The notes below the pieces were generated by a model. The model had not been told where the DNA came from and made no database searches. It saw only the letters and a list, made by a program, of their open reading frames with translations. From positions 1 through 37,481 of the forward strand of contig CAJYIY010000130.1 in assembly GCA_913775305.1 (NCBI GenBank): a DNA stretch of 37,481 nt, in the 5' to 3' direction. Position numbers and translations under genes: made by a program. Positions within the stretch are counted from its first letter, which is position 1, and every line of letters starts with the position of its first letter. This DNA is from an uncultured Erwinia sp. Its GTDB lineage: Bacteria; Pseudomonadota; Gammaproteobacteria; Enterobacterales; Enterobacteriaceae. Shown here in pieces: positions 26,958 to 35,222 of this stretch.

Positions 26958-29900
26958 TTATTGCCTGATGGTGGCGCGCTCCTGGCTGGATGGCTGGGCC
27001 TGCTGTCCACGATCGGCCGCGAGCCGGCGCATATCATCCCACCACTGCCGCCATTTTTCAGCGACGACCGGCGTGAAGAAGCGTGCTGCGCTCCGTGAGG
27101 CTGCTCCGCGCATCGTACGCAGCTTGCCCGGATGCTGGAGCAGATCGATCAGCGCGTCTGCCATCGCCTGTTCGTTGCCATCCTCGACCAGCACGCCCGC
27201 CTTAAAGTTCGCCAGCAGATCGCGCGGGCCGTAATCAATGTTAAAGCTGACCAGCGGTGTACCGTAGGCCAGCGACTCCAGCCCAAACAGCGGGAAGCCT
27301 TCCTGATCGGAGCACAGCACCGCACAGCAGGACTGGCGGTGAATAGCTTCCACATCGGCAGAGAATCCGTTTATATGGATATTCTGCGTCAGCCCCTTAT
27401 CCTGCACCTGTTTAATCAGGTCTGCTCGTAGCGGGCCGACCCCCCAGGTATGCAGCTGCGCATCCGGTACCACCTTCAGGACTTTCTCAAAGACGCGAAT
27501 CAGCAGGTCATGGCGTTTTTCCGGCGAATAGCGGGCCATACACACCACATTTTTGCTGGCCTTCTTACTGATTTTCTTCGTTGCCTGCGGATTATCAATA
27601 TGATTAGGGATGATACGCAGTTGTTGAGCCGGGAAACCGCCGCCGACCAGCGCCTGCTGCTGGGCGTCGGTCAGCACCACCAGTTGGTCAATATTTTCCC
27701 GGTTGTCGAGAACGCGCGCGTAGCTTGCCTTCAACTTGCCGTTAGCCAGCAGGTGAGTGGAGTGGAACAGTGTGGTCAGCGTGCCGCTGCAGTGCAGATG
27801 TGGTGCACGGCGGATAAATTCGCCCCACGGGCGATTTTTATCCACCAGGAAGTGCCACTCAGTGCGGGGATCCAGGCACATTATCGCCATCGCTGCGACA
27901 AACACCGCATCGCTGCGCCAGCTCAGCTTCTCGCCGCCCGCCAGGCCGACTTCAATGCCGGATAGCACACTGCTCTGCTGGCGCTGGGTGTAGTGCTTGC
28001 GCAGAACGATGCGCTGACGGCTGTCGACATAGTCTTCAAAGCTGAGCTCACCTTCGCGTCCGGGCAGCGCGTACTGGACTACGCGCAGCGGCGCGTCTTT
28101 ATCCCCTGTGGAACGCAGCACTATCCCCTGCGGAATGGCCGCCAGCGGTGTGAGCTTTTTGCTGTCGCACAGCGGTGACAGCCACTGATAAATACTCATC
28201 ACCCGGGTTTCTTCCGGGAGCTTACCGGCTGCCTTAAAGGCCTGAACAGTGGCTTCCAGTGCCGGGTTAAATGACGAGATCAGGATAGTCGGCACCACGC
28301 CAAGGTACTCTTTAAACAGTCTGACGCGGCGCATCGTCGCCACTTCAATGCCGTTGCCGACGTTGCGCAGATTTTCACACAGAAACAGCACGTGCGGATC
28401 GCCCGATTGGCGTGGCCCACCGCGTGCGGCCAGAGCCTTAGCCGCGACCAGAGCTTTCACCGCGGCCGCCTGTTCATTAGATGGCTGTTGCAGATAGTTA
28501 TGGTAGGCGACATAGCCTGAAAGATAGTGTTCAACATCATCGATCCTCACCCGGAAGCTATGGTGGCGGATAAAGAAGCTGCCAACAATGCGTTCAGGTT
28601 TTTTAAAGAACATGGCCAGTTCCGGCCAGAAAAAGCCGTTCAGCAGATAGCGGGCGCGGAACTCCAGTGCCTCGTAAAATTTATTCAGATCGAAGTCAAA
28701 CAGCAGATGACAGTGGCGCTCGTCAACGGACATTCGCACGATCATCTTCTGCGCCGCCATCATCAGCTCCAATAGCGTCGGGAAAGTGGTGATGCGCGTC
28801 AGTACAAAATTCAGGTAGTCGCGAACGTTATCCAGCCCGAACCTGAAATAGCGCTCTTCCGGACGATACAGCGTCAGCTCATTCACGCAGTAGCTCAACC
28901 AGTGGTCGTGCGCCTGCCAGTGCTTGTTCTCAATAAAGTAGTCAAAGGCGCGTTCGACGATTTCCAGCCAGCGTGGATTACGCGTAATACCGTACAGCCG
29001 CATCAGCGCAAATGCCGCTTCTCCATCGTAATAGATGATGCGCTGTTCCGCCTTTACCGACAGGCTGGGATAATTCAGCACGTGGACAAACGACTTTTTA
29101 TCGGTCTGCATATAGCCGATGCCGTTTGCCAGTCGTTCCATCTGCGCAACATAGCGCTCGTCGCCGGTCAGTTCGGTATATTTTGCCATCGCCAGAATAC
29201 AGACTGCGTTGCCGCCCAGCTTGATCTCTTCTCCGGTATCGACCAGGAAATCGGCATGGCTGCCGTCCGGCAGTTTGCAGGTGTGGATCAGCCGGTTGGT
29301 GAGGTAGTGCAGCGAGCGTTTGACCGCATCCATCTGCAGCGGCTGCTGACTTTTCTCCCAGCCTTCCAGCAGGGCATAGGTGGAACTGGCGTGACGCAGG
29401 GCGTTGTAGGCGTTGACAGGGCGGTCAAAGCAGGGAAACCAGCCGTAGTAAAATTCACCGGAAGATTTCACCTGTTCAGCCAGGAAGCAGGTCGCGCTGT
29501 TAATGACTTCCGGAAGCGTTTTACCCGGCCAGTTATCAATGCGGCGATAGCCCGCGTTCAGTCCGCGGTTTTCCAGCGGCCAGGTGCCGTTTTCGTCGGT
29601 AAAGACGCCGCTGGTGGTAAAGCACCAGAGGATATCATCATCATGCTGCGGCCACGCCAGCGGCTGGCCAAAACGCTGACGGCCGTAGCTGGCCAGGTTA
29701 GACTTGTTCGGCGTGGCCAGATTTTTGTTGCCTTCATACAGCACGGCGTTGGCGCACAGCTCCTGCGGCAGCATGGCGAGGGTGAACTGGCTGTCAAATG
29801 ACAGTCCGCAGCCGAAGTAGTTACGCTTGGTTTTGCCAAATTCGCGCTGTAAATCTTCCCAGCTCACCGCGCGGACCTGATCCACCACGTCAACCCGCAG

Positions 29901-30128
29901 CCAGAGCGGCTTCTGGTTTTGCTTTTTATTCCACTTTTCTAGTGCTTCCGCGCCTTCATGCCAGGCCTGTTCAAAACTGTTGCCGCTGGCGATATGGACA
30001 TGCGCACGTTTGTCACCGTGACAGAGACTGAAAAAGAGAACCCAGCCAGGATGGCCTTCCGGCAGTGCTGTGGTCGTCACGCTTTCGGCAGAAACACGGG
30101 CTGCCTGCAACAGGGGGCTTAATGACAT
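26958..30128 (-). CDS. Large glycosyltransferase (alpha-toroid domain fused to TagE/GtfA-like GT4)
   Basis: A 1056-aa cytoplasmic protein without signal peptide or clear membrane helices. Residues about 1-200 are an unfamiliar N-terminal domain. Residues about 205-545 resemble an (alpha/alpha) toroid of repeated helical hairpins (RHASSTYALLEGW, GGNAVCILAMAKYTELTG, YYDGEAAFALMRLYGITRNP). Residues about 575-1040 form a GT-B GT4 glycosyltransferase with E943-x7-E951 (EGFPLFGLE) and VVCMARYSPEKRHDLLIRVF; the segment 590-830 follows TagE/GtfA enzymes, including their beta-meander insert. That group includes poly(glycerol-phosphate) glucosyltransferase and the O-GlcNAc transferase for serine-rich adhesins. 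It is the last gene of the adhesin-secretion operon, 20 bases after the adaptor gene, with SD GGAGGAG. The acceptor is probably the adhesin; this is inferred from position and family. Confidence 0.85.
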   Translation of the reverse strand: MSLSPLLQAARVSAESVTTTALPEGHPGWVLFFSLCHGDKRAHVHIASGNSFEQAWHEGAEALEKWNKKQNQKPLWLRVDVVDQVRAVSWEDLQREFGKTKRNYFGCGLSFDSQFTLAMLPQELCANAVLYEGNKNLATPNKSNLASYGRQRFGQPLAWPQHDDDILWCFTTSGVFTDENGTWPLENRGLNAGYRRIDNWPGKTLPEVINSATCFLAEQVKSSGEFYYGWFPCFDRPVNAYNALRHASSTYALLEGWEKSQQPLQMDAVKRSLHYLTNRLIHTCKLPDGSHADFLVDTGEEIKLGGNAVCILAMAKYTELTGDERYVAQMERLANGIGYMQTDKKSFVHVLNYPSLSVKAEQRIIYYDGEAAFALMRLYGITRNPRWLEIVERAFDYFIENKHWQAHDHWLSYCVNELTLYRPEERYFRFGLDNVRDYLNFVLTRITTFPTLLELMMAAQKMIVRMSVDERHCHLLFDFDLNKFYEALEFRARYLLNGFFWPELAMFFKKPERIVGSFFIRHHSFRVRIDDVEHYLSGYVAYHNYLQQPSNEQAAAVKALVAAKALAARGGPRQSGDPHVLFLCENLRNVGNGIEVATMRRVRLFKEYLGVVPTILISSFNPALEATVQAFKAAGKLPEETRVMSIYQWLSPLCDSKKLTPLAAIPQGIVLRSTGDKDAPLRVVQYALPGREGELSFEDYVDSRQRIVLRKHYTQRQQSSVLSGIEVGLAGGEKLSWRSDAVFVAAMAIMCLDPRTEWHFLVDKNRPWGEFIRRAPHLHCSGTLTTLFHSTHLLANGKLKASYARVLDNRENIDQLVVLTDAQQQALVGGGFPAQQLRIIPNHIDNPQATKKISKKASKNVVCMARYSPEKRHDLLIRVFEKVLKVVPDAQLHTWGVGPLRADLIKQVQDKGLTQNIHINGFSADVEAIHRQSCCAVLCSDQEGFPLFGLESLAYGTPLVSFNIDYGPRDLLANFKAGVLVEDGNEQAMADALIDLLQHPGKLRTMRGAASRSAARFFTPVVAEKWRQWWDDMRRLAADRGQQAQPSSQERATIRQ

Positions 30129-30148
30129 CTCATCTCCTCCAGAGACTG

Positions 30149-31408
30149 TTAACGCTCTCTGAGCGCTTCTTTTGCTCGGTTAAACGGTTTAAACAGGTAG
30201 TCCATCACGGTTTTCTCACCGGTTTTAATATCGACTGATGCGATCATTCCCGGTGAAATGGCGAATCGTTTGCCATTTTTATTCTGTAAATAATCGACAT
30301 CTGTGCGGATAAAGACGCGGTAGTAGTAAATCTCCGGCTTCACCTCGTCCTGGATGGTATCTGGCGAAATCGTCTCAACCACCCCGTGCAGACCGCCGTA
30401 GATGGCGTAGTCATAGGCGCTGATCTTAACCAGAGCATTCTGGCCGGGGTGGATAAAGGCGATGTCTCGCGGTGACAGGCGGGTTTCGATCAGCAGGCGA
30501 TCGTCCAGCGGGACGATCTCCATCAGATCGCCGTTGGGCGGGATAACACCGCCGATGGTGTTGACTTTGATATTCTTGACGATGCCGCGAACCGGTGAAC
30601 GGACGGTCAGCCGGTCAACGGAATCCGCACGTCCTTTAATCACTTCGGCAAGGGTGTCCACTTCGGCATTGGCTTTCGACAGCTCTTCCCGCGCCTGCAC
30701 ATAATACTGTGAACGAAGATCGGTCATTTTCAGATCGAGATCCGCTTTCTGACGGCGCAGACGCAGCACCTCCACGTTACTGGCCGCACCGGTGGTCGCC
30801 AGCTTTTCGGTGATTTGCAGTTCACGTTTCACCAGATCCAACGCTTCGGTAATCCGTGACTCTGAATCGTTGAGCTGTGCACGTCGGGTGTTATACAAAC
30901 GGGTTTCAGAGGATTTGAGATCGGGATACTTGTCCAGCTCAACTGGGAAAGTCAGTGGCAGATCGTTAACCTCGGCGGTCAGGCGTGCCGACGAGGCCAG
31001 CGAGGCACGATAGCGCGCCGCGCTTTCACCCACATTAGACTGCGAGCGGGTCGGATCCATCCACGCCACGATCTGGCCTGCTTCGACTTTGGTGCCTTCA
31101 CGCACGTTCAGGCCGCCAAGGATCCCGCCGTCCAGAGACTGCAGCACCTGTTCGCGGGTGCTGGGGATCACTTTACCGGTGCCGTTGGAGACTTCGTCCA
31201 GCGTGCCAAACCACGCCCAGACGCCGATGACCGCCAGCATCAGGGCTGCGAACCACACAATCCGCGTGGCGCCAGACAGTTTGACCTCATCACTGTGAAT
31301 ACCGTCGATGTCATCCGCCAGCGAAAGCGTGGTTCCGTTGTAAACCGGCTGCACCGGGGGTTTGGCGCCATCCAGGGTGATGGGCAGGTCAGGCAAATTT
31401 GTTTTCAT
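30149..31408 (-). CDS. HlyD-family type I secretion periplasmic adaptor
   Basis: The membrane fusion protein joining the inner membrane ABC exporter to the TolC-type channel. The 419-aa protein has a cytoplasmic N-terminus, one membrane helix (about residues 49-67, WFAALMLAVIGVWAWFG), a lipoyl-like half VLQSLDGGILGGLNVREGTKVEAGQIVAWMDP, long coiled-coil helices (about 145-265), the second lipoyl half LTVRSPVRGIVKNIKVNTIGG and a beta-barrel end with FAISPGMIASVDI. It resembles the adaptors of large-adhesin exporters (LapC/BapC type). The start ATG lies 20 bases inside the ABC gene, so the two are translationally coupled. Confidence 0.95.
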   Translation of the reverse strand: MKTNLPDLPITLDGAKPPVQPVYNGTTLSLADDIDGIHSDEVKLSGATRIVWFAALMLAVIGVWAWFGTLDEVSNGTGKVIPSTREQVLQSLDGGILGGLNVREGTKVEAGQIVAWMDPTRSQSNVGESAARYRASLASSARLTAEVNDLPLTFPVELDKYPDLKSSETRLYNTRRAQLNDSESRITEALDLVKRELQITEKLATTGAASNVEVLRLRRQKADLDLKMTDLRSQYYVQAREELSKANAEVDTLAEVIKGRADSVDRLTVRSPVRGIVKNIKVNTIGGVIPPNGDLMEIVPLDDRLLIETRLSPRDIAFIHPGQNALVKISAYDYAIYGGLHGVVETISPDTIQDEVKPEIYYYRVFIRTDVDYLQNKNGKRFAISPGMIASVDIKTGEKTVMDYLFKPFNRAKEALRER

Positions 31409-33578
31409 CGCTGGCCTCCAGGTTCCGTTTTTTCTCTTCGACGCGATTCATCGCTTTATCCTTCGGTGCATCCATCACCAGATTGCCCTCTTTCAGCACC
31501 AGTACCCGTTCGGCCAGCTCCAGTACCGCTGCACGATGGGTGGCGATAATCAGCGTACGACCGGCCAGCCAGCCGTTCAGCCGCTGCAGGAAATCCCGTT
31601 CCGTGTGTTCATCCAGCGAAGCGGTCGGCTCATCCAGCAACACGATATTCGGATCGCGCAACAGCATGCGTGCCAGCAGGATCGACTGACGCTGCCCGCC
31701 GGAAAGACCGAGGCCACCCTCCATAATCTGATGTTCCAGCCCCAGCGGCAGACGCTTGATAAAGTCAGCGGCTCCGCAGACTTCCAGTACCGCGAAGATA
31801 TCTTCATCGCGCGCATGCGGCGCGCCCATGGTCAGGTTATCGCGCAGCGTGCCGTGAAACATGCGGGCGTTCTGAGTCAGCAGACCGATGTTGCGTCGCA
31901 GGTCGGCGACGTCGATATGCGGCAGGCTGAGGTTATCCAGTCGCAGTTCGCCATCAGCCAGCTCCACGCCGCCAGCCAGTGCCTGCAAAAAGGTGGACTT
32001 ACCGGCACCGTTACGGCCGAGTACGGCGATGCGTTCACCGCGGCGAATATCCAGCTTGTTCACCCGCAGCGGGATCTGACTGGATTCGGTGTCATAGCGG
32101 AACACCGCTGACCGGATCTGATAGTCGCCGTAGAGCGTGGCGCAGTGGACCCGTGCCTCATCGCCAGCGTTTTCGACCGGCAGCTTCATAATGTTATCCA
32201 GGCCGTCCTTCGCCGCTTTCACCTGCTGCCAGCGAGCCAGCACACCGCACAGACTGGTCATTGGCGCAATCATGCGCGATGAGAGCATGGACGCGGCCAC
32301 CACCGCACCGGTGGTTATGTCACCGTTGATGACCAGCGGTGCGCCGACCATCACCACCGTGGCATACACCAGGCTCTGTACGGTCATCCCCCAGCTGATC
32401 AGTCCCTGAGTCAGGCGACGGGTGGCCATCCCGGACTGTGCGGTAATCTGAATGTAGCTGTTCCACTGCTGCTGAAAGCGCTGCTCTGCCTGCATCAGCT
32501 TGATATCCTCCAGCCCCTGCAGACTCTCCACCAGAATGGCGTTGCGCAGGGTTGTTTCCATTGAGGACTGACGAGCCAACCGGGCGAGTTTTTTCTGTAA
32601 CAGCAGGCCGGGCACCAGCATCAGCACCGCCGCCACCGGTGCGATCCACGACAGGTAAGGTGAAATCACCACCAGCACGCCCATAAACAGCAGGAAGAAC
32701 GGCATATCGACGATGGCGGAGACGGTGGTCGAGGTAACCATTTCGCGCACCTGCTCCAGCTCGCGCACCTGAGAAATAAAGCTGCCGGTGGAGCGGGGAA
32801 CCGCACTGTTGCGCAGGCGCAGCGCATGGCCGAAGACCCGGTCGGAGACGCGCAGATCGGCGCGTTTGCCGAGGATATCGGTAATATGCCCACGGCCAAT
32901 GCGCATGATGAATGAGAAGATGATGGCGATCATCACGCCGCCAAACAGCACGTAGAGCGTCGGGTAGGATTGCGCCGGGATGACCCGGTCATACACCTGC
33001 ATCGAAAAGATAATACCGGACAGCGCCATCACATTGATGATGAGTGAAGCCAGCATCACGTACCAGTACGGACGGATATCGCGCATCACCAGATTACGCA
33101 GCCAGTTCGGTGTGTATTCGGCCAGATAACGATCGGCACGGATATCCTTCACCGCAGCAACCGGGCGGAAAGCGGCAATATGGCGGATTTCCGGCAGCAG
33201 CGCAGAGAAAGAGAGCTGCGTCACCAGCTGAGCATCGCTGATAAAGCTGACCCCGATACCGTCCTTGCCGTCGTAGGTCTCAATTATCCCTACCTGGCCA
33301 TCTTTTAACTGGATAACCAGCGGTAGCCGCCAGCTGGAAATCTCGCTGTCTTCGTTGTTTAGCAGCCTGCCGGACAGCCCGGCCTGACGGCCAAGATTCT
33401 GAATAATTGCCGACAGCGGTTTATCCTGCTGCCAGCCGGCGGCGGCTTGCAAACCGCCGGGAGAGAATGCCAGGCGATAATGGCTGGCGATATGGCCGAT
33501 TGCCGTCACCCAGTCATGCAGAGAAGTTTTATTTTCGCCGTTATCGTGTTCGAGAGGCCCCCGGTGTAACTGACTCAT
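31389..33578 (-). CDS. Type I secretion ABC transporter, non-peptidase C39-like type
   Basis: The inner membrane exporter that drives secretion of the adhesin. The 729-aa protein has an N-terminal C39-like domain (about 20-140) that lacks the catalytic cysteine, so it should bind rather than cut substrate. An ABC membrane domain with about six helices follows (170-440), then the ATPase: Walker A GRNGAGKST (521-529), signature LSGGQ (625-629), Walker B IVLLDE (645-650) and H681. All ATPase residues are intact. It is of the LapB/BapC kind that exports giant repeat adhesins without cleaving a leader. Its start overlaps the TolC-like stop by 4 bases (ATGA) and it overlaps the adaptor by 20. Confidence 0.95.
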   Translation of the reverse strand: MSQLHRGPLEHDNGENKTSLHDWVTAIGHIASHYRLAFSPGGLQAAAGWQQDKPLSAIIQNLGRQAGLSGRLLNNEDSEISSWRLPLVIQLKDGQVGIIETYDGKDGIGVSFISDAQLVTQLSFSALLPEIRHIAAFRPVAAVKDIRADRYLAEYTPNWLRNLVMRDIRPYWYVMLASLIINVMALSGIIFSMQVYDRVIPAQSYPTLYVLFGGVMIAIIFSFIMRIGRGHITDILGKRADLRVSDRVFGHALRLRNSAVPRSTGSFISQVRELEQVREMVTSTTVSAIVDMPFFLLFMGVLVVISPYLSWIAPVAAVLMLVPGLLLQKKLARLARQSSMETTLRNAILVESLQGLEDIKLMQAEQRFQQQWNSYIQITAQSGMATRRLTQGLISWGMTVQSLVYATVVMVGAPLVINGDITTGAVVAASMLSSRMIAPMTSLCGVLARWQQVKAAKDGLDNIMKLPVENAGDEARVHCATLYGDYQIRSAVFRYDTESSQIPLRVNKLDIRRGERIAVLGRNGAGKSTFLQALAGGVELADGELRLDNLSLPHIDVADLRRNIGLLTQNARMFHGTLRDNLTMGAPHARDEDIFAVLEVCGAADFIKRLPLGLEHQIMEGGLGLSGGQRQSILLARMLLRDPNIVLLDEPTASLDEHTERDFLQRLNGWLAGRTLIIATHRAAVLELAERVLVLKEGNLVMDAPKDKAMNRVEEKKRNLEASDENKFA

Positions 33579-35014
33579 GGTTGGATCTCCACCTGCTGGA
33601 TCTTCTGGTTATCCAGGGCAAACGCACTACGGATATGCCCGGTGCTGTAAAGACAGTCCAGCTGCAGGGTGCGGAGCTGGGCGATGGTCTGCTGCTCGGT
33701 GAAGCGCGACTGATAAATTTCCTGCTCGGCGTTTAGCACATCGAGCAGCTGGCGAGTGCCCAACTGCAGATACTGTTGTTGATACAGTTCGCGGGTCTTC
33801 TCACCCAGCGCCTGCTGGCGGGCCTGAATGGCCAGCGTGGTGCTGAGGCTCATCGACTCATTTTGCGAGGCGCTGAGCTGCTGCCGCGCCTCAAGACGCG
33901 CCGACTGCACCATGGCGTTAGCCGCTTCGAGCGTATGCAAGGCGGCATTACGCTGCGCGTCCAGACCGCCGCCCTGATACAGCGGCATCTGTACCCGGAC
34001 ATAGGCCGAGTACTGGGTGCGATCCAGCGTCTGATTGTTAGCGTAGCGATCGTTGAGATAGTGGGTAACTTCCGGCTCAAGGGAGATGGTGGGCATTCGT
34101 TGAGCATTGGCATAATCCAGCTGGGCCTGTGCCTGATTAGCCTGCGCCCACGCGGCCAGAACCGAAGGGATTAAGCGGTCGTCCACCTGGGTCACTTCAC
34201 AGGCTTTACTCAGCCTGGAGGGGAAATCGTTGCTGACTTTACTGACCGATTTCCAGCCGAGGTAGGTGGCCAGCGTGGCGCGCCAGCGATCGAGATTGGC
34301 GCGATACTGCATCAGCGTGGCGCGTGCGCCTTCAATTCGGGTGTTAGTCTGTACCACGTCCGACAGCGAGCTGGCGCCCTGATCGTTACGCTCGCGGGCC
34401 AGTCCCCCAATGGTGTTTAACGAGTCCAGCTGCGCCTGCGCGATAGCAACCAGCTCCTGATATCCCTGAACCTGTACTAATGCAGCGGCTGTATCATGAG
34501 CAACCTTGTCGATGCTCACCAATACCTGGGCCTGCTGTTGTGCCACGCCGGCATCCGCAGAACGCACAGAGCTGGAGACCTTGCCAAAGTCATACAGCAT
34601 CTGGGAAAGCGAAAGCACCAGCGACGGGCTGTAACCATGTCCACTGTAGGTGTTCGTTATGCCATTATTCATGCCGCCGCTGATTTGCGGGTAATATTTG
34701 GAACGGGCGTAATTCACCTGTTCGGACTGCTCAAATAATTTTCCGACCTGTTCACTGATGGCGGGGTGCCACTGCACCGCACGTTGCACCGCCTTACTGA
34801 TATTCAGCGGCTGGTGGGTATTTTCGATAAGGGGCTCAGTGACTTCGCCATTCAGGCTGGGTAATTCTTGTCGGGTAACCAGATGTTGTGCGCTGATGCG
34901 CGAGGGGGCGTCCTCATCCAGCTCTTCGGCCTGTGCCGGAGCCAGCGGGAATAAAACACCGGCCAGCATGAATAAGCCTGCCGTACTGTGTTTTAGATGA
35001 TGAATCATAGACAT
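33575..35014 (-). CDS. TolC-family type I secretion outer membrane protein
   Basis: The outer membrane and periplasmic channel of the exporter. The 479-aa protein starts at ATG 35012-35014 (MSMIHHLKHSTAG), has a signal peptide ending about residue 29 (APAQA), and then two TolC-type repeat halves rich in coiled coil: ISKAVQRAVQWHPAISEQ, SKYYPQISGGMNNG, LSQMLYDFGKVSSSVRSAD, then MPLYQGGGLDAQRNAAL and the last helix LGTRQLLDVLNAEQEIYQSR. The open frame extends upstream by 51 codons but has no signal before this ATG, and GGGA lies just upstream. It belongs to the AggA/LapE-like branch. It follows the adhesin gene after 208 bases. Confidence 0.92.
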   Translation of the reverse strand: MSMIHHLKHSTAGLFMLAGVLFPLAPAQAEELDEDAPSRISAQHLVTRQELPSLNGEVTEPLIENTHQPLNISKAVQRAVQWHPAISEQVGKLFEQSEQVNYARSKYYPQISGGMNNGITNTYSGHGYSPSLVLSLSQMLYDFGKVSSSVRSADAGVAQQQAQVLVSIDKVAHDTAAALVQVQGYQELVAIAQAQLDSLNTIGGLARERNDQGASSLSDVVQTNTRIEGARATLMQYRANLDRWRATLATYLGWKSVSKVSNDFPSRLSKACEVTQVDDRLIPSVLAAWAQANQAQAQLDYANAQRMPTISLEPEVTHYLNDRYANNQTLDRTQYSAYVRVQMPLYQGGGLDAQRNAALHTLEAANAMVQSARLEARQQLSASQNESMSLSTTLAIQARQQALGEKTRELYQQQYLQLGTRQLLDVLNAEQEIYQSRFTEQQTIAQLRTLQLDCLYSTGHIRSAFALDNQKIQQVEIQP

Positions 35015-35130
35015 TCTGTTCCCTGTTCTCTGTTGCTGCTCTCTGACATGGTTCACCCGTTTGCGGGGTTTTACTTTCAAAAAATTCAACAATCCGCGCA
35101 CTCCTTCAGGCAAGCCGTAACAGGAAATGT

Positions 35131-35157
35131 GGGCAGTAGCGCTGTCCCGTACTGCCC
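35131..35157 (-). promoter_or_regulatory. Perfect hairpin between adhesin and secretion genes
   Basis: On the minus strand GGGCAGTA (35150-35157) pairs with TACTGCCC (35131-35138), with an 11-base loop. It lies 66 bases after the adhesin stop and 117 bases before the TolC-like start. There is no T-run, so it is more likely an RNA processing or attenuation site than a strong terminator. Such a site could allow more adhesin than exporter to be made. Confidence 0.4.
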
Positions 35158-35222
35158 GTTTAGTCATGAAGTAACAATTTTTGGCACATCCCTGTGCCGC
35201 TGAAACACGCTTAAGACATTAA

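Noticed and set aside
28902-29801. Plus-strand open frame of 299 codons
   Set aside because: It is antisense inside the glycosyltransferase gene. The protein has no recognisable motif and no ribosome site.
31362-32111. Plus-strand open frame of 249 codons
   Set aside because: It is antisense to the ABC exporter, spanning its ATPase motifs, which are perfectly conserved on the other strand.
35057-35086. Small hairpin CCCG-TTTG-CGGG with a T-rich flank on the plus strand
   Set aside because: The stem is only 4 bases and no plus-strand gene ends there.
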